This document shows, in pieces, positions 36,730 through 46,642 of a stretch of 64,000 bases of DNA. This DNA comes from Olivibacter sp. SDN3. Lineage in GTDB: Bacteria; Bacteroidota; Bacteroidia; Sphingobacteriales; Sphingobacteriaceae. The position numbers were made by a program, and so were the translations under genes. Numbering within the stretch: the stretch's first letter is position 1; each line of letters starts with the position of its first letter. The stretch spans positions 992,001-1,056,000 of the forward strand of contig NZ_CP060497.1 of the NCBI RefSeq assembly GCF_014334135.1. The letters are read 5' to 3'. A model generated the notes under the pieces. The model did no database searches, had not been told where the DNA came from, and saw nothing but the letters and a program-made list of their open reading frames with translations.

Positions 36730-38115
36730 ATGACACTAAAAAGCGAAGCCTCAAATTCCTTCAACCCCCATCAAGCTCCCGAAAAGAATGCCCCCGCCCC
36801 AAAACTAAAAATGATTGATGCTGTTGCTGTCATCATAGGTATCGTAGTAGGCGCAGGTATTTTTAGAACACCATCCATTATTGCTGCAAACACCCAAGAC
36901 ACCTATTTTTTTTTAGGATCATGGCTTCTCGGTGGGATTATATCATTAATAGGCGCTCTATGTTACGCAGAACTTACCACCACGTTTCCAAATGCTGGCG
37001 GGGATTATTATTTTCTTCGAAGGGCCTTTGGTCAGCGTTTATCATTTCTATTTGCTTGGGCAAGAATGAGTATTATTCAAACAGGTTCAATCGCTTTATT
37101 AGCCTATATTGTAGGCGATTATACAGCTCAAATTTACGATATAGGTCCATATTCCTCAGCAATATATGCATCGATTGTAGTAATTTCGTTAACTGCTATA
37201 AACATTATCGGCATTAATTTTGGGACCTCCACACAAAAATTGCTGACATTAATAGAAGTTGTAGGCATCCTGATGATTGTTTTTTCTGGGTTATTCTTTT
37301 CATCTCCAGCCACTCCCTCATCGATACAAGAAACGACAGCCAGCGCTTCTACCCCATCGTTTGGGCTTGCATTGGTTTTTGTGCTTCTAACCTTCGGTGG
37401 ATGGAATGAGGCCGCTTATATCTCTGCAGAATTACAATCTGGCAGAAAAAAAATGGCAGGAATACTTATTTGGAGTATTGTTAGCATTACTATAATTTAC
37501 CTTCTCATTAATCTGGCTTATCTAAAAATTCTGGGATTGGAGGGCATCGCGTCAACAGATGCCGTTGGCGCACAGTTGATGCGTAGTATTTACGGTGAAT
37601 ACGGTGCCGTGCTGATCAGTATACTGGTCGTTATAGCGGCTCTTACTTCAGCGAACGCCACCATATTTACCGGAGCGCGCACCAATTATGCGTTAGGACG
37701 CGACTTTAACTTTTTCAAAGCGCTAGGTCGATGGAATCAAAAAACTTCGTCGCCCATTAATGCATTATTGATCCAAGCACTCATATCGCTGGCTTTGATC
37801 GGCTTAGGCTTATTTACAAGAAGTGGCTTTGAAACGATCATAGACTATACGGCTCCTGTGTTTTGGTTTTTCTTCCTCTTGGTTGGGATAGCCCTTTTTA
37901 TTCTCCGAATAAAAGAACCTCATGTTAAAAGACCTTTCCGTGTTCCATTATATCCCATAACACCTATCATCTTTTGTACGACAAGTACCTATCTCTTATA
38001 TTCCAGTTTAGCCTATACGGGCATCGGGGCATTTGTAGGTGTGATCGTGTTAATTATAGGAGGGATACTTTTACTAACGATGCCCTTGATAAAAAAAGGT
38101 AACAATATTGTGTAA
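36730..38115 (+). CDS. APC superfamily amino-acid permease
   Basis: A 461-residue protein with about 12 membrane segments. Helix 1 carries GIVVGAGIFRTPSIIA and the next region AELTTTFPNAGGDYYFLRRAFGQ, the APC hallmarks. Helix 6 region: FGGWNEAAYISAELQSGRKKMAG. It resembles LAT-like/basic amino-acid permeases. Substrate unknown. It is related to, but clearly different from, the permease at 3648-5123. It starts a plus-strand run, with the methyltransferase gene 82 bp on. Confidence 0.87.
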   Translation: MTLKSEASNSFNPHQAPEKNAPAPKLKMIDAVAVIIGIVVGAGIFRTPSIIAANTQDTYFFLGSWLLGGIISLIGALCYAELTTTFPNAGGDYYFLRRAFGQRLSFLFAWARMSIIQTGSIALLAYIVGDYTAQIYDIGPYSSAIYASIVVISLTAINIIGINFGTSTQKLLTLIEVVGILMIVFSGLFFSSPATPSSIQETTASASTPSFGLALVFVLLTFGGWNEAAYISAELQSGRKKMAGILIWSIVSITIIYLLINLAYLKILGLEGIASTDAVGAQLMRSIYGEYGAVLISILVVIAALTSANATIFTGARTNYALGRDFNFFKALGRWNQKTSSPINALLIQALISLALIGLGLFTRSGFETIIDYTAPVFWFFFLLVGIALFILRIKEPHVKRPFRVPLYPITPIIFCTTSTYLLYSSLAYTGIGAFVGVIVLIIGGILLLTMPLIKKGNNIV

Positions 38116-38197
38116 TAACCTAGTATTCAAATAATAAGATATACGCATTGTTTAACAAGAAAAACTAACCACAAATTATTTATTAAAATTAATTACT

Positions 38198-38776
38198 ATG
38201 AATCAAACATATTCAACAAATAGACGGATAAAATTGAGCATGCCTCGATTTTTATTGAGTAGTATTTTAATGTTATTGGGAAGCTTTGGCGCTTTTGCTC
38301 AAAGCTCTTACGAAACCCTGGATGTGCCCTATGTTCCAACAAAGCCGGCAGTGGTTGAAGCCATGTTGAATATGGCAAAAGTTAATAAAAACGACGTCAT
38401 TTACGATTTAGGATGTGGTGATGGGCGTATCGTCATTACGGCAGCAAAGAAATATGGCGCTACTGGCGTTGGTGTAGATATAGATCCACAACGAATCGAA
38501 GAAGCAAATGCCAATCTTAAAAAAGAAGGGCTAACCGATAAAGTGAAATTTATTGAAAGTGATTTATTCAAAGTAGATTTTAGTAATGCTTCTGTTGTAA
38601 CGCTCTACCTTCTTCCAGATGTAAACCTACGATTACGTTCAAAATTACTGGAAACTCTAAAACCCGGCACGCGAATCGTTTCACATGCATTTGACATGGG
38701 AGACTGGAAACCTGAGAAACAGATTAACGTAGAGGGTTCTACTATATATTTCTGGACTGTTCCAGAGAAAAAATAA
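38198..38776 (+). CDS. Exported class I SAM-dependent methyltransferase-like protein
   Basis: A 192-residue protein: a signal-peptide-like start (hydrophobic 17-34, ending GAFAQSS) followed by a Rossmann methyltransferase with motif I DLGCGDGR (70-77), acidic motif II VGVDIDPQ and motif IV VVTLYLLPD. An ATG at 38240 (MPRFLLSS) gives a more typical signal peptide and may be the true start. SAM is cytoplasmic, so an exported methyltransferase is odd; the leader may instead anchor it to the membrane with a cytoplasmic domain. Target unknown. Confidence 0.75.
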   Translation: MNQTYSTNRRIKLSMPRFLLSSILMLLGSFGAFAQSSYETLDVPYVPTKPAVVEAMLNMAKVNKNDVIYDLGCGDGRIVITAAKKYGATGVGVDIDPQRIEEANANLKKEGLTDKVKFIESDLFKVDFSNASVVTLYLLPDVNLRLRSKLLETLKPGTRIVSHAFDMGDWKPEKQINVEGSTIYFWTVPEKK

Positions 38777-38793
38777 AATTTAAATATCTTTAA

Positions 38794-38826
38794 TTGACAT
38801 ACACTGGTACCATAACACTAAATTTG
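38794..38826 (+). promoter_or_regulatory. Promoter of hemW, very close to the start codon
   Basis: TTG (38794-38796), 22 nt, TAAATTTG (38819-38826), a full -7 match. Only 4 nt lie between the box and the hemW ATG (38831), so a transcript from it would be leaderless or nearly so. Confidence 0.5.
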
Positions 38827-38830
38827 CGTT

Positions 38831-39961
38831 ATGGCCGGTGTATATTTTCATATCCCATTTTGTAAACAGGCATGTCACTACTGTGATTTCCACTTTAGCA
38901 CGGCTCTCAAATATAAAAGTGACCTGCTAAAAGCTATGCTTCGTGAAATATCGTTACAGTCGACTTACCTAGGAAGGCAAAAGATTGAAACGTTATATTT
39001 TGGAGGCGGGACCCCTTCTTTACTAAGCGAAAATGAAATTAACCTTCTTATTGATACTGTTGCTAAATATTATACGATTGACGTGCATGCAGAAATCACG
39101 GTGGAGGCTAATCCAGACGATTTAAGCACCAAAAAGTTAGCTTCATTAAGAAATACACCGGTTAATAGGTTAAGTATTGGGATACAATCCTTTTTTGATG
39201 AAGATTTAAAATGGATGAATCGTGCTCATAATGCTTTTGAAGCCAAAAGAGCTATCAAAAAAACACAAGATGCAGGTTTCGACAATATAACTGCTGATCT
39301 TATTTATGGTTATCCCTTGTTAGACGACACGAAATGGTTGGCTAATATTCACTGTTTAGTTGAACAAGGCATTCCACATATTTCTGCTTATAGTATGACG
39401 GTAGAGCCTCGCACGGCGCTCGATCACTTCGTGAAAGTAGGTAAGCAACGGCCAATGGATGAAGATCAAAGTGCCCAGCAGTTTATGCAGCTTATTAAAA
39501 CCTTAGAATTTGCGGGATACGAGCATTATGAAATTTCAAACTTTTCGTTCCCTAATCAATATTCGCAGCACAATACAAACTATTGGCAATCGATTCCCTA
39601 TTTAGGTATTGGGCCATCTGCTCATTCTTTTAATGGATCTACACGACAGTGGAATATTAATAATAACGCCCGTTATATGGCATCATTGTCTACCAACGAG
39701 GTCCCAGCAGAGATCGAAGTATTAACAACAGTGAATAGAATAAACGAATATTTGATGACCTCCTTACGAACAATTTGGGGAGTTGACCTCTTATTTCTGG
39801 AAAGTACTTTTGGCAAGGAGTATGTAGAAAAAATTATATATACCGCACAGCCATTTGAGAGACGTGGACAACTCATAAAAAGGGAAAACCATTTAACGCT
39901 TACCGTAACAGGTAAACTTATAGCAGATTTAATTGCTTCGGAACTTTTCATAGACCATTAA
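38831..39961 (+). CDS. hemW: Radical SAM heme chaperone HemW
   Basis: A 376-residue radical SAM protein of the HemN-like family. The 4Fe-4S cysteines are Cys11, Cys15 and Cys18 (FCKQACHYCDF); YFGGGTPSLL, RLSIGIQSF and HNTNYWQSIPYLGIGPSAHSF are family motifs. The lack of the extra N-terminal region of HemN supports HemW, a heme-delivery protein, over a coproporphyrinogen dehydrogenase. Confidence 0.9.
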   Translation: MAGVYFHIPFCKQACHYCDFHFSTALKYKSDLLKAMLREISLQSTYLGRQKIETLYFGGGTPSLLSENEINLLIDTVAKYYTIDVHAEITVEANPDDLSTKKLASLRNTPVNRLSIGIQSFFDEDLKWMNRAHNAFEAKRAIKKTQDAGFDNITADLIYGYPLLDDTKWLANIHCLVEQGIPHISAYSMTVEPRTALDHFVKVGKQRPMDEDQSAQQFMQLIKTLEFAGYEHYEISNFSFPNQYSQHNTNYWQSIPYLGIGPSAHSFNGSTRQWNINNNARYMASLSTNEVPAEIEVLTTVNRINEYLMTSLRTIWGVDLLFLESTFGKEYVEKIIYTAQPFERRGQLIKRENHLTLTVTGKLIADLIASELFIDH

Positions 39962-39996
39962 ATCTCTCAAGCGTATATTAAAACAAAACGGTATCC

Positions 39997-40824
39997 ATGA
40001 AACGAAAAAAAGAAAGAAAAATAACTCCACCTATCAATACCCAAGTGATATGGATAGTTGGTGCTTCTTCCGGCATTGGGGCGGCACTAGCTAAACATTA
40101 TAGTTCATTGGGGGCAAGACTTATTTTATCTGCCCGTTCGAGAGACGGCTTATACCATGTAAAGACAACATGTAAGGCTAATCCAATGAATATCCATGTT
40201 CTGCCCTTAGACCTCGAAAAAAACGATACATTAGTAGAAAAAACACAGGAAGCTTTGCGCATTTTTGGTCGGATTGATACCGTCATACATACTGCCGGTA
40301 TCACCCAAAGGGCATTAGCTGTGGAAACGGATATCACCGTTGCAAAAAAAATTATGACTGTAAATTACTGGGGACCTGTGACAATTACACAAGCGTTATT
40401 ACCTAGCATGCTCTCACAAGGCCGTGGTCATATTATCGTTATCAGCAGTTTAATGGGAAAAATCGGCACGCAACTCAGATCATCGTATGCAGCATCGAAA
40501 CATGCCCTACATGGTTATTTTGAATCCTTAAGACCTGAGATATATGCAAGTAACATCCATATCAGTATGGTTTGCCCGGGATTTGTTAATACCTCACTCG
40601 GAGAAAAAGCGCTAAAGGGGAATGGAGAGCTCTACCTAAAAAAGGACGATGTACATCGCAACGCCATGAGTGTAGAAGAATTTGTAAAAAAGTTAAGCCC
40701 GCATTTAGCCAAACAAAAAGAAGAGATATTTATTGCTGGACCTGAAATCAAAGTAATATGGGCTAGCAAATTTCTCCCTGGAAAATTCTTTAGAAAAAAA
40801 ATCAGGGAATCAAAAGTTATTTAA
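39997..40824 (+). CDS. Short-chain dehydrogenase/reductase
   Basis: A 275-residue classical SDR. The cofactor motif is GASSGIG (22-28) and the catalytic residues are Ser151, Tyr164 and Lys168 (SSYAASKHAL). It resembles the DHRS7-like group, whose substrates are lipids or steroids in eukaryotes; the bacterial substrate is unknown. The basic N-terminus (MKRKKERK) might contact membranes. It lies 35 bp after hemW on the same strand. Confidence 0.85.
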   Translation: MKRKKERKITPPINTQVIWIVGASSGIGAALAKHYSSLGARLILSARSRDGLYHVKTTCKANPMNIHVLPLDLEKNDTLVEKTQEALRIFGRIDTVIHTAGITQRALAVETDITVAKKIMTVNYWGPVTITQALLPSMLSQGRGHIIVISSLMGKIGTQLRSSYAASKHALHGYFESLRPEIYASNIHISMVCPGFVNTSLGEKALKGNGELYLKKDDVHRNAMSVEEFVKKLSPHLAKQKEEIFIAGPEIKVIWASKFLPGKFFRKKIRESKVI

Positions 40825-40918
40825 CTGTTCACCCCATTGCACTACTTTGTATTTGCTGCTTTTCATCTATAAGGCAAGCTGGCAACAGTAGATCAGGGGC
40901 CGGTAAAATACATGTTAT

Positions 40919-42148
40919 CTAAGTTTCCAGATAATCCATAATTCGTTGCGTTGCTCCTGCTTGTTGTTGCACGTAGCCATATGCTCGATCGCCAGTTTCT
41001 TTGCGTACTTCATCTGATTGTAGATTTTCAAATATAGCCACTAACTCCTGAAGATGATGTACGCTGAAAGCTGCTTTTGCTTTTATAAGATCCTTTGCTT
41101 CTTGAAATTTATGATATTCAGGGCCAAATATTATTGGAATGCCGTAGGTAGCAGCTTCAAGAACATTATGTATGCCTACACCGAACCCTCCCCCTACATA
41201 TGCAATATCTGCGTAGCTATATAAATAGGACAACATACCGATATTATCTATGATTAAAACTGAAGGGTTCTTTTCATTTTGATTAACATTACCGTTAAGC
41301 ACGGAGAAAAGTACGCTATCCTTAAATCGGTTATCAATTTCACGCAGGTGTGTTGGCGTAACCAAATGGGGAGCGATGATTAGTTTCCACTCTGGATAAA
41401 CCTGTCTAAGGGACATAATTAACTCTTCATCAGGAAGCCAGGTGCTTCCTGCCACGAGCACACGATGATCTCCCACAAATTTAGACACTACCTCGATATT
41501 TCTATTTTGTTTAGAGAGGTTAGACACCCTATCAAAACGTGTATCTCCAGAAAGTGAAATCGATCTAATTCCTATACTTTGTAACAAAGAGGCGCTTTCC
41601 TGATTTTGCACAAAAAAATGCGTTACAAATTTTAAGGTAGACCTAAAGAAACCACCATACCATCTAAAGAACACCTGATTTTTTCTAAAAATTCCTGAGA
41701 CTAGATACAAAGGGATATGACGTTTATGCAGCACCTTGAAATAATTATGCCAAAATTCATATTTAACAAAAAAAACCATCTCAGGGTTAATCAGATCAAT
41801 GAACTTTTTGGCGTTTCCCGGCGTATCATTGGGCAGATAAAAAACATGATCTGCCTTCGCATAGTTAGCCCTGACCTCATAACCAGAAGGTGAAAAAAAA
41901 GTGACCAAAATTAACTTCTTCGGATATCGTACCCTATAGGCTTCCAAAACCGTACGTCCCTGCTCAAATTCGCCCAAAGAAGCAAAATGAAACCAAGTAT
42001 GTGGTTTCGAGCGATCAACTTGTTGTTCAATCAGCTGCAAAAGTCCTTTGCGGCCTTTCCTCCATTTGCGTATTCTACGATTAAAGGGGGCAACAGCGAT
42101 AACAAAAATTTGCCCTAAAAAAATTCCAAGATTATAAAGGATCCACAT
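40919..42148 (-). CDS. waaA: 3-deoxy-D-manno-octulosonic acid (Kdo) transferase
   Basis: A 409-residue GT30 enzyme that adds Kdo to lipid A. The N-terminus has a membrane anchor (YNLGIFLGQIFVIAVAPF). Family motifs: WFHFASLGEFEQGRTVLEAYR, LVTFFSPSGYE, VAGSTWLPDEE and YVGGGFGVGIHNVLEAATYGIPIIFGPEYHKF. It lies at the inner face of the inner membrane. Divergent from the nucleotide-sugar genes that start at 42279. Confidence 0.93.
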   Translation of the reverse strand: MWILYNLGIFLGQIFVIAVAPFNRRIRKWRKGRKGLLQLIEQQVDRSKPHTWFHFASLGEFEQGRTVLEAYRVRYPKKLILVTFFSPSGYEVRANYAKADHVFYLPNDTPGNAKKFIDLINPEMVFFVKYEFWHNYFKVLHKRHIPLYLVSGIFRKNQVFFRWYGGFFRSTLKFVTHFFVQNQESASLLQSIGIRSISLSGDTRFDRVSNLSKQNRNIEVVSKFVGDHRVLVAGSTWLPDEELIMSLRQVYPEWKLIIAPHLVTPTHLREIDNRFKDSVLFSVLNGNVNQNEKNPSVLIIDNIGMLSYLYSYADIAYVGGGFGVGIHNVLEAATYGIPIIFGPEYHKFQEAKDLIKAKAAFSVHHLQELVAIFENLQSDEVRKETGDRAYGYVQQQAGATQRIMDYLET

Positions 42149-42177
42149 AAGGTAGGATTAATAATGTTTGCAAAAGT

Positions 42178-42198
42178 ATTACTTCTTTGTGAAGTAAT
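42178..42198. repeat. Inverted repeat in the waaA-UXS divergent region
   Basis: ATTACTTC (42178-42185) and GAAGTAAT (42191-42198), spacer TTTGT. On the minus strand TACTTTTG, a -7-like box for waaA, overlaps its edge, so it may be an operator. Confidence 0.35.
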
Positions 42199-42278
42199 TG
42201 TTTATGATTAGAAACGGCAATTATATTCAATTTGTTTATCTTCGCCAAAGATAATTCTAAACAATTTACATAGCGCCT

Positions 42279-43262
42279 ATGTCTAGAAAGCGTATACTCA
42301 TTACCGGTGCAGCAGGTTTCTTAGGTTCACATCTGTCTGATAGGTTTATTAGAGAAGATTTCCACGTTATTGGCATGGATAATCTCATCACAGGGGATTT
42401 GCGAAATATAGAACATCTCTTTAAACTTAAAAATTTCGAATTTTATAACCATGACGTTTCAACGTTCGTTCACGTGCCGGGAGAACTGGATTTCATCTTA
42501 CATTTTGCTTCTCCCGCAAGTCCAATTGATTACTTAAGAATTCCGATTCAAACCTTAAAGGTCGGTTCATTGGGAACACACAATCTATTAGGGTTAGCAA
42601 GGGCTAAAAAATCTCGCATCTTAGTTGCTTCCACATCGGAAGTCTACGGCGATCCTTCTGTTAGTCCGCAATCCGAGGAATATTGGGGAAATGTAAACCC
42701 TGTTGGCCCTAGAGGTGTTTATGATGAAGCAAAACGCTTTCAGGAAGCTATTACCATGGCCTATCACACCTTTCATGGATTGGATACAAGGATTGTACGT
42801 ATTTTTAATACTTATGGCCCTAGAATGCGATTAAATGATGGGAGAGTACTTCCTGCGTTTATAGGTCAAGCTTTAAGAGGGGAAGACTTAACTGTTTTTG
42901 GCGATGGTAGTCAGACACGTTCATTCTGCTATGTAGATGATCAAGTAGAAGGTATTTATCGTTTATTGATGAGTGACTATACGCAGCCTGTAAACATAGG
43001 AAATCCAGACGAAATTACCATTAAACAATTTGGTGAAGAGATTATAAAACTGACAGGAACAAGACAGAAACTTGTTTATAAGGCGCTTCCAGTAGATGAC
43101 CCTAAGCAACGCAGACCAGACATCACCAGAGCCAGGGAAATACTGGGCTGGCAACCTCAGGTAGACCGGGTTGAAGGCCTTAAAATAACTTACGAATACT
43201 TCAAATCACTACCGGAGCAAGAAATAAAACACAAAGACTTTAAATATTACAATAAGCATTAA
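42279..43262 (+). CDS. UDP-glucuronate decarboxylase (UDP-xylose synthase)
   Basis: A 327-residue extended SDR. The NAD motif is [12 protein letters not shown]; catalytic Tyr148-x3-Lys152 is in [11 protein letters not shown] and TSEVYGDP precedes it. The motifs [14 protein letters not shown] and [16 protein letters not shown] are typical of UXS enzymes that turn UDP-glucuronate into UDP-xylose. It begins a run of sugar-nucleotide genes for envelope polysaccharide. galE follows 5 bp later. Confidence 0.88.
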   Translation: MSRKRILITGAAGFLGSHLSDRFIREDFHVIGMDNLITGDLRNIEHLFKLKNFEFYNHDVSTFVHVPGELDFILHFASPASPIDYLRIPIQTLKVGSLGTHNLLGLARAKKSRILVASTSEVYGDPSVSPQSEEYWGNVNPVGPRGVYDEAKRFQEAITMAYHTFHGLDTRIVRIFNTYGPRMRLNDGRVLPAFIGQALRGEDLTVFGDGSQTRSFCYVDDQVEGIYRLLMSDYTQPVNIGNPDEITIKQFGEEIIKLTGTRQKLVYKALPVDDPKQRRPDITRAREILGWQPQVDRVEGLKITYEYFKSLPEQEIKHKDFKYYNKH

Positions 43263-43267
43263 ATAAG

Positions 43268-44299
43268 ATGAGCAAAATACTTGTTACAGGAGGTACGGGA
43301 TATATTGGGTCCCACACTGTAGTTGAACTTCAGGAGGCAGGTTATACACCAGTAATTATCGATGATCTTTCCAATTCAAACAAAGGAGTACTTACACAGA
43401 TTGAAGCAATTACCGGCACCATACCTGAGTTTTATGAATTTGACCTTTGCGATGAACAAAAAGTAGTTTCTTTTGTCGAAAACAATCCGGATATTACCGG
43501 TCTAATACATTTTGCAGCCAGTAAAGCTGTGGGCGAATCGGTAGAAGAGCCGTTAAAATATTATAGAAATAATTTTTTCTCGTTGATCAACCTATTAAAT
43601 GCATTTAAGAATAGGAACATTAATTTTGTATTTTCTTCCAGCTGCACCGTTTATGGTCAGCCTACTAAACTGCCGGTAACGGAAAGTGCTCCCGTGCAGA
43701 AAGCTGAATCGCCATATGGAAACACAAAGCAGGTAGCAGAAGAGATATTAAGCGATACCGCCAACGCTTTTAAAAATTACCAGATAATTGCATTGCGTTA
43801 CTTCAACCCTGTAGGCGCACACAAAAGTGCCATGATAGGCGAACTCCCCATTGGAGTACCACAAAACCTCGTTCCATTCATCACACAGACAGCTATTGGA
43901 AAGCGAGCAAAAATCACCGTTTTCGGAGACGACTACGATACGCCCGATGGTTCCGCCGTTAGAGATTATATACATGTGGTAGATTTGGCGAAAGCACATG
44001 TGGCAGCGATTAAAAGGATGGAGGAGAAAAAATCCAAAGCCAATTATGAAGTATTCAATATCGGAACAGGTAACGGTTTTTCAGTACTGGAAATTATCAA
44101 AGCTTTCGAAACATCTACGGGAGTTAAATTAAACTATGAGATAGGTCCACGTCGTGCTGGAGATATAGAGAAAGTATGGGGGGATGTCTCCAAATCTGCC
44201 AGTGAACTTGGCTGGAAAGCAACCTTAGATCTAGAAGAAATGATGCGCTCCGCTTGGGCTTGGGAGGTATATCTCAAAGAAAAGAATCCTTTTATCTAA
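43268..44299 (+). CDS. galE: UDP-glucose 4-epimerase
   Basis: A 343-residue GalE. NAD motif TGGTGYIGSHT at 7-17; Tyr150-x3-Lys154 in SPYGNTKQ with SSSCTVYG; ALRYFNPVGAHKSAMIGE is the GalE substrate signature. It interconverts UDP-glucose and UDP-galactose for surface glycans. Tightly linked to the UDP-xylose synthase gene. Confidence 0.94.
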   Translation: MSKILVTGGTGYIGSHTVVELQEAGYTPVIIDDLSNSNKGVLTQIEAITGTIPEFYEFDLCDEQKVVSFVENNPDITGLIHFAASKAVGESVEEPLKYYRNNFFSLINLLNAFKNRNINFVFSSSCTVYGQPTKLPVTESAPVQKAESPYGNTKQVAEEILSDTANAFKNYQIIALRYFNPVGAHKSAMIGELPIGVPQNLVPFITQTAIGKRAKITVFGDDYDTPDGSAVRDYIHVVDLAKAHVAAIKRMEEKKSKANYEVFNIGTGNGFSVLEIIKAFETSTGVKLNYEIGPRRAGDIEKVWGDVSKSASELGWKATLDLEEMMRSAWAWEVYLKEKNPFI

Positions 44300-44565
44300 A
44301 GTGGCAAAAATTAGCGTGCACGAGTGAGACCTAGGGTTGGTTGTAAAGTCTTATCTTAATCATTGCAATAGACAAGCTTTATTTTCGTTTAAATTTTTGA
44401 ATTGTATAATATATACTTTTCTGTCTGTTTTTAGACATTAATGGCATGAGAGAAATTAAAAATTCAAGGATGACAATTTATTTATCTTCTTACCAATTTC
44501 ATTTCTAATGAACCGAGCTTGCGAGCTCATTGATACGACAGAAAACAACGAATAAAAATAAACAG
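44300..44565. other. Intergenic stretch between galE and rfbB, nothing recognised
   Basis: 266 bp of AT-rich sequence. A small palindrome-like GAGCTTGCGAGCTC lies near 44515-44528. I see no gene, terminator with T-run, or consensus promoter. Confidence 0.5.
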
Positions 44566-45621
44566 ATGAAAATAATTATTACCGGTGGCGCCGGCTTTAT
44601 AGGTTCCCATGTTGTTCGGCGCTTTGTAAGAAACTATGCCTCGTACCAGATCATCAATCTGGATAAACTGACCTATGCCGGTAACCTCGCCAATTTAAAA
44701 GACATAGAAAACGAAGCTAACTACCGCTTTATCAAAGGCGATATTACTGATGCGCTCTTTATTGACGCGCTTTTTACAGAAGAAAGGCCTGATGCTGTTA
44801 TACATCTTGCCGCCGAATCGCATGTTGACCGTTCCATCAGCAGTCCGCTGGAGTTTGTGATGACCAATATAGTGGGTACGGTAAATCTGCTGAATGCGGC
44901 AAAGAAGTATTGGACGGGAGAGCAGCGGCATAACCGCTTTTACCACGTTAGTACAGACGAAGTATACGGTGCACTGGAAGAGACGGGAGTGTTTACAGAG
45001 GAAACAAAATATGACCCGCATTCTCCCTATTCAGCGTCAAAAGCAGGTTCGGACCATTTTGTCCGTGCTTACCATGACACCTACGGACTGAACACGGTCA
45101 TCTCCAACTGTTCGAACAATTACGGATCGCATCACTTCCCTGAAAAGTTGATACCATTAGCTATACATAATATCCAGAACAATAAACCAGTACCAGTGTA
45201 TGGTAAAGGGGAGAATGTACGCGACTGGCTATGGGTAGAAGACCACGCAAGAGCAATTGATATGATCTTCCACCAGGCCAAAGCTGGTGACACCTACAAC
45301 ATAGGTGGGCACAATGAATGGAAAAACATAGACTTGATCAAGCTTTTGTGCGCTATTATGGATAGAAAACTTAACCGTCAGAAAGGTTCTTCTGCCAAAC
45401 TTATCACTTTTGTCAAAGATCGTGCTGGCCATGATTTACGTTATGCGATCGATTCCAGCAAACTACAAAAGGAGTTAGGATGGGTCCCAAGCCTGCAGTT
45501 TGAAGAAGGACTTGAAAAAACCGTTGACTGGTACCTCGCCAACGAAGAGTGGTTAACGACCGTAACCTCCGGTGCTTATCAAGATTATTATTACAAACAA
45601 TATGGAAAAACCGAAAAATAA
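44566..45621 (+). CDS. rfbB: dTDP-glucose 4,6-dehydratase
   Basis: A 351-residue extended SDR. Motifs: ITGGAGFIGSHV at the N-terminus, HLAAESHVDRSI, HVSTDEVYGAL (catalytic Thr130-Asp131-Glu132) and Tyr155-x3-Lys159 (SPYSASKAGSD). It makes dTDP-4-keto-6-deoxyglucose for deoxysugars such as rhamnose. The ATG at 44566 is used; an upstream ATG at 44530 adds 12 atypical residues. The rest of the rhamnose genes (rfbACD) are not in the window. Confidence 0.95.
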   Translation: MKIIITGGAGFIGSHVVRRFVRNYASYQIINLDKLTYAGNLANLKDIENEANYRFIKGDITDALFIDALFTEERPDAVIHLAAESHVDRSISSPLEFVMTNIVGTVNLLNAAKKYWTGEQRHNRFYHVSTDEVYGALEETGVFTEETKYDPHSPYSASKAGSDHFVRAYHDTYGLNTVISNCSNNYGSHHFPEKLIPLAIHNIQNNKPVPVYGKGENVRDWLWVEDHARAIDMIFHQAKAGDTYNIGGHNEWKNIDLIKLLCAIMDRKLNRQKGSSAKLITFVKDRAGHDLRYAIDSSKLQKELGWVPSLQFEEGLEKTVDWYLANEEWLTTVTSGAYQDYYYKQYGKTEK

Positions 45622-46610
45622 TGTCTTACAAGCTGTATAACCCTTTCCAGAACTTTACTTTCGACAACAAAGCCTGTTTTCTCAGCGGAAACCGTTTATC
45701 ATCTAGCGAAGAGTCTATTCAAGTTTTTCCTACTTGGTTAATGCGTAGCTTTGGTTTAGAAGACAAACCCTTTAAATTGCTGGATGAAAGTATAAGCACC
45801 TATAAAAAGCTACAACTGCCTTGCGCTATCGATACTGCACAGCATATAGACAGGCTTGAGGAACAAATAAAAAAGGCATTCCTAGTGGGTTATGAGGAAG
45901 TCAAGAAACTGGATAGGCTCTTACTCTTTCAATGGATCGGGAAGCTTATTTACGGTATTGTATTCAATGAAATACAAATAGGTATTCGCCAGCAGATGAT
46001 AAGTGGAGAATCCATGAACTTTTCGCAGGTTTTAGCCAAAAAGTTCACCAATCTCCACTACATGTTACAGTCGCTCATTTACGCCGTTGAGTTTGAGGGG
46101 AATCTACCTTTCAGCATTAACGTGTTTGAAGTTGACAATCCAGCAGACACCTTCAGTTATCGTGATGAGATAAATACACTGGTCTTCTCATTGAGAATGA
46201 AAGACTTTGGCATTGTAGCATGTTTACAGGATAACGGTGCTAATGATCGCTATAACCACGAAACGTTAAACAAGGTAAATGGGAACAAATTACATCCTAT
46301 TCAATTTGAAGAAATTTGCGGAAGGTATTTCTATTCAGCGTATCTATTTAACAGATTACCGGAGTATACCATACTTCCGACAGAACAAATTATTTTTATT
46401 GAACCCATGCCGTTGATGGGAATGGACATACGTCCAATTTTTGATAATTTCCAAGCAAAAACCTACGGACAGGTCCTGGAAAATTTCTGGAAACCATGGG
46501 GCTTTACGCTATTCGAAATCATTAAAGACCCCGAAAATCCAATGACCTTCTTAACGGATCAAGGAGGCAAATTCCTTTGTTCAGAAGAAATTGAGCTTTC
46601 TAAAAGTTAG
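45621..46610 (+). CDS. Conserved protein of unknown function
   Basis: A 329-residue protein that I do not recognise. Its ATG overlaps the rfbB stop by one base (TAATG), so translation is likely coupled. An ATG at 45549 lies within rfbB and is not preferred. The N-terminus YNPFQNFTFDNKACFLSGN has a CxLSG shape like a half zinc knuckle, but no second CxxC is found. There is no signal peptide and no clear membrane span, so probably cytoplasmic. Aromatic-rich, mixed alpha/beta composition. It is not obviously a sugar enzyme. Confidence 0.7.
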   Translation: MSYKLYNPFQNFTFDNKACFLSGNRLSSSEESIQVFPTWLMRSFGLEDKPFKLLDESISTYKKLQLPCAIDTAQHIDRLEEQIKKAFLVGYEEVKKLDRLLLFQWIGKLIYGIVFNEIQIGIRQQMISGESMNFSQVLAKKFTNLHYMLQSLIYAVEFEGNLPFSINVFEVDNPADTFSYRDEINTLVFSLRMKDFGIVACLQDNGANDRYNHETLNKVNGNKLHPIQFEEICGRYFYSAYLFNRLPEYTILPTEQIIFIEPMPLMGMDIRPIFDNFQAKTYGQVLENFWKPWGFTLFEIIKDPENPMTFLTDQGGKFLCSEEIELSKS

Positions 46611-46642
46611 TATTAAAGCGTTCGTAAGAACTTCGTATTTTT

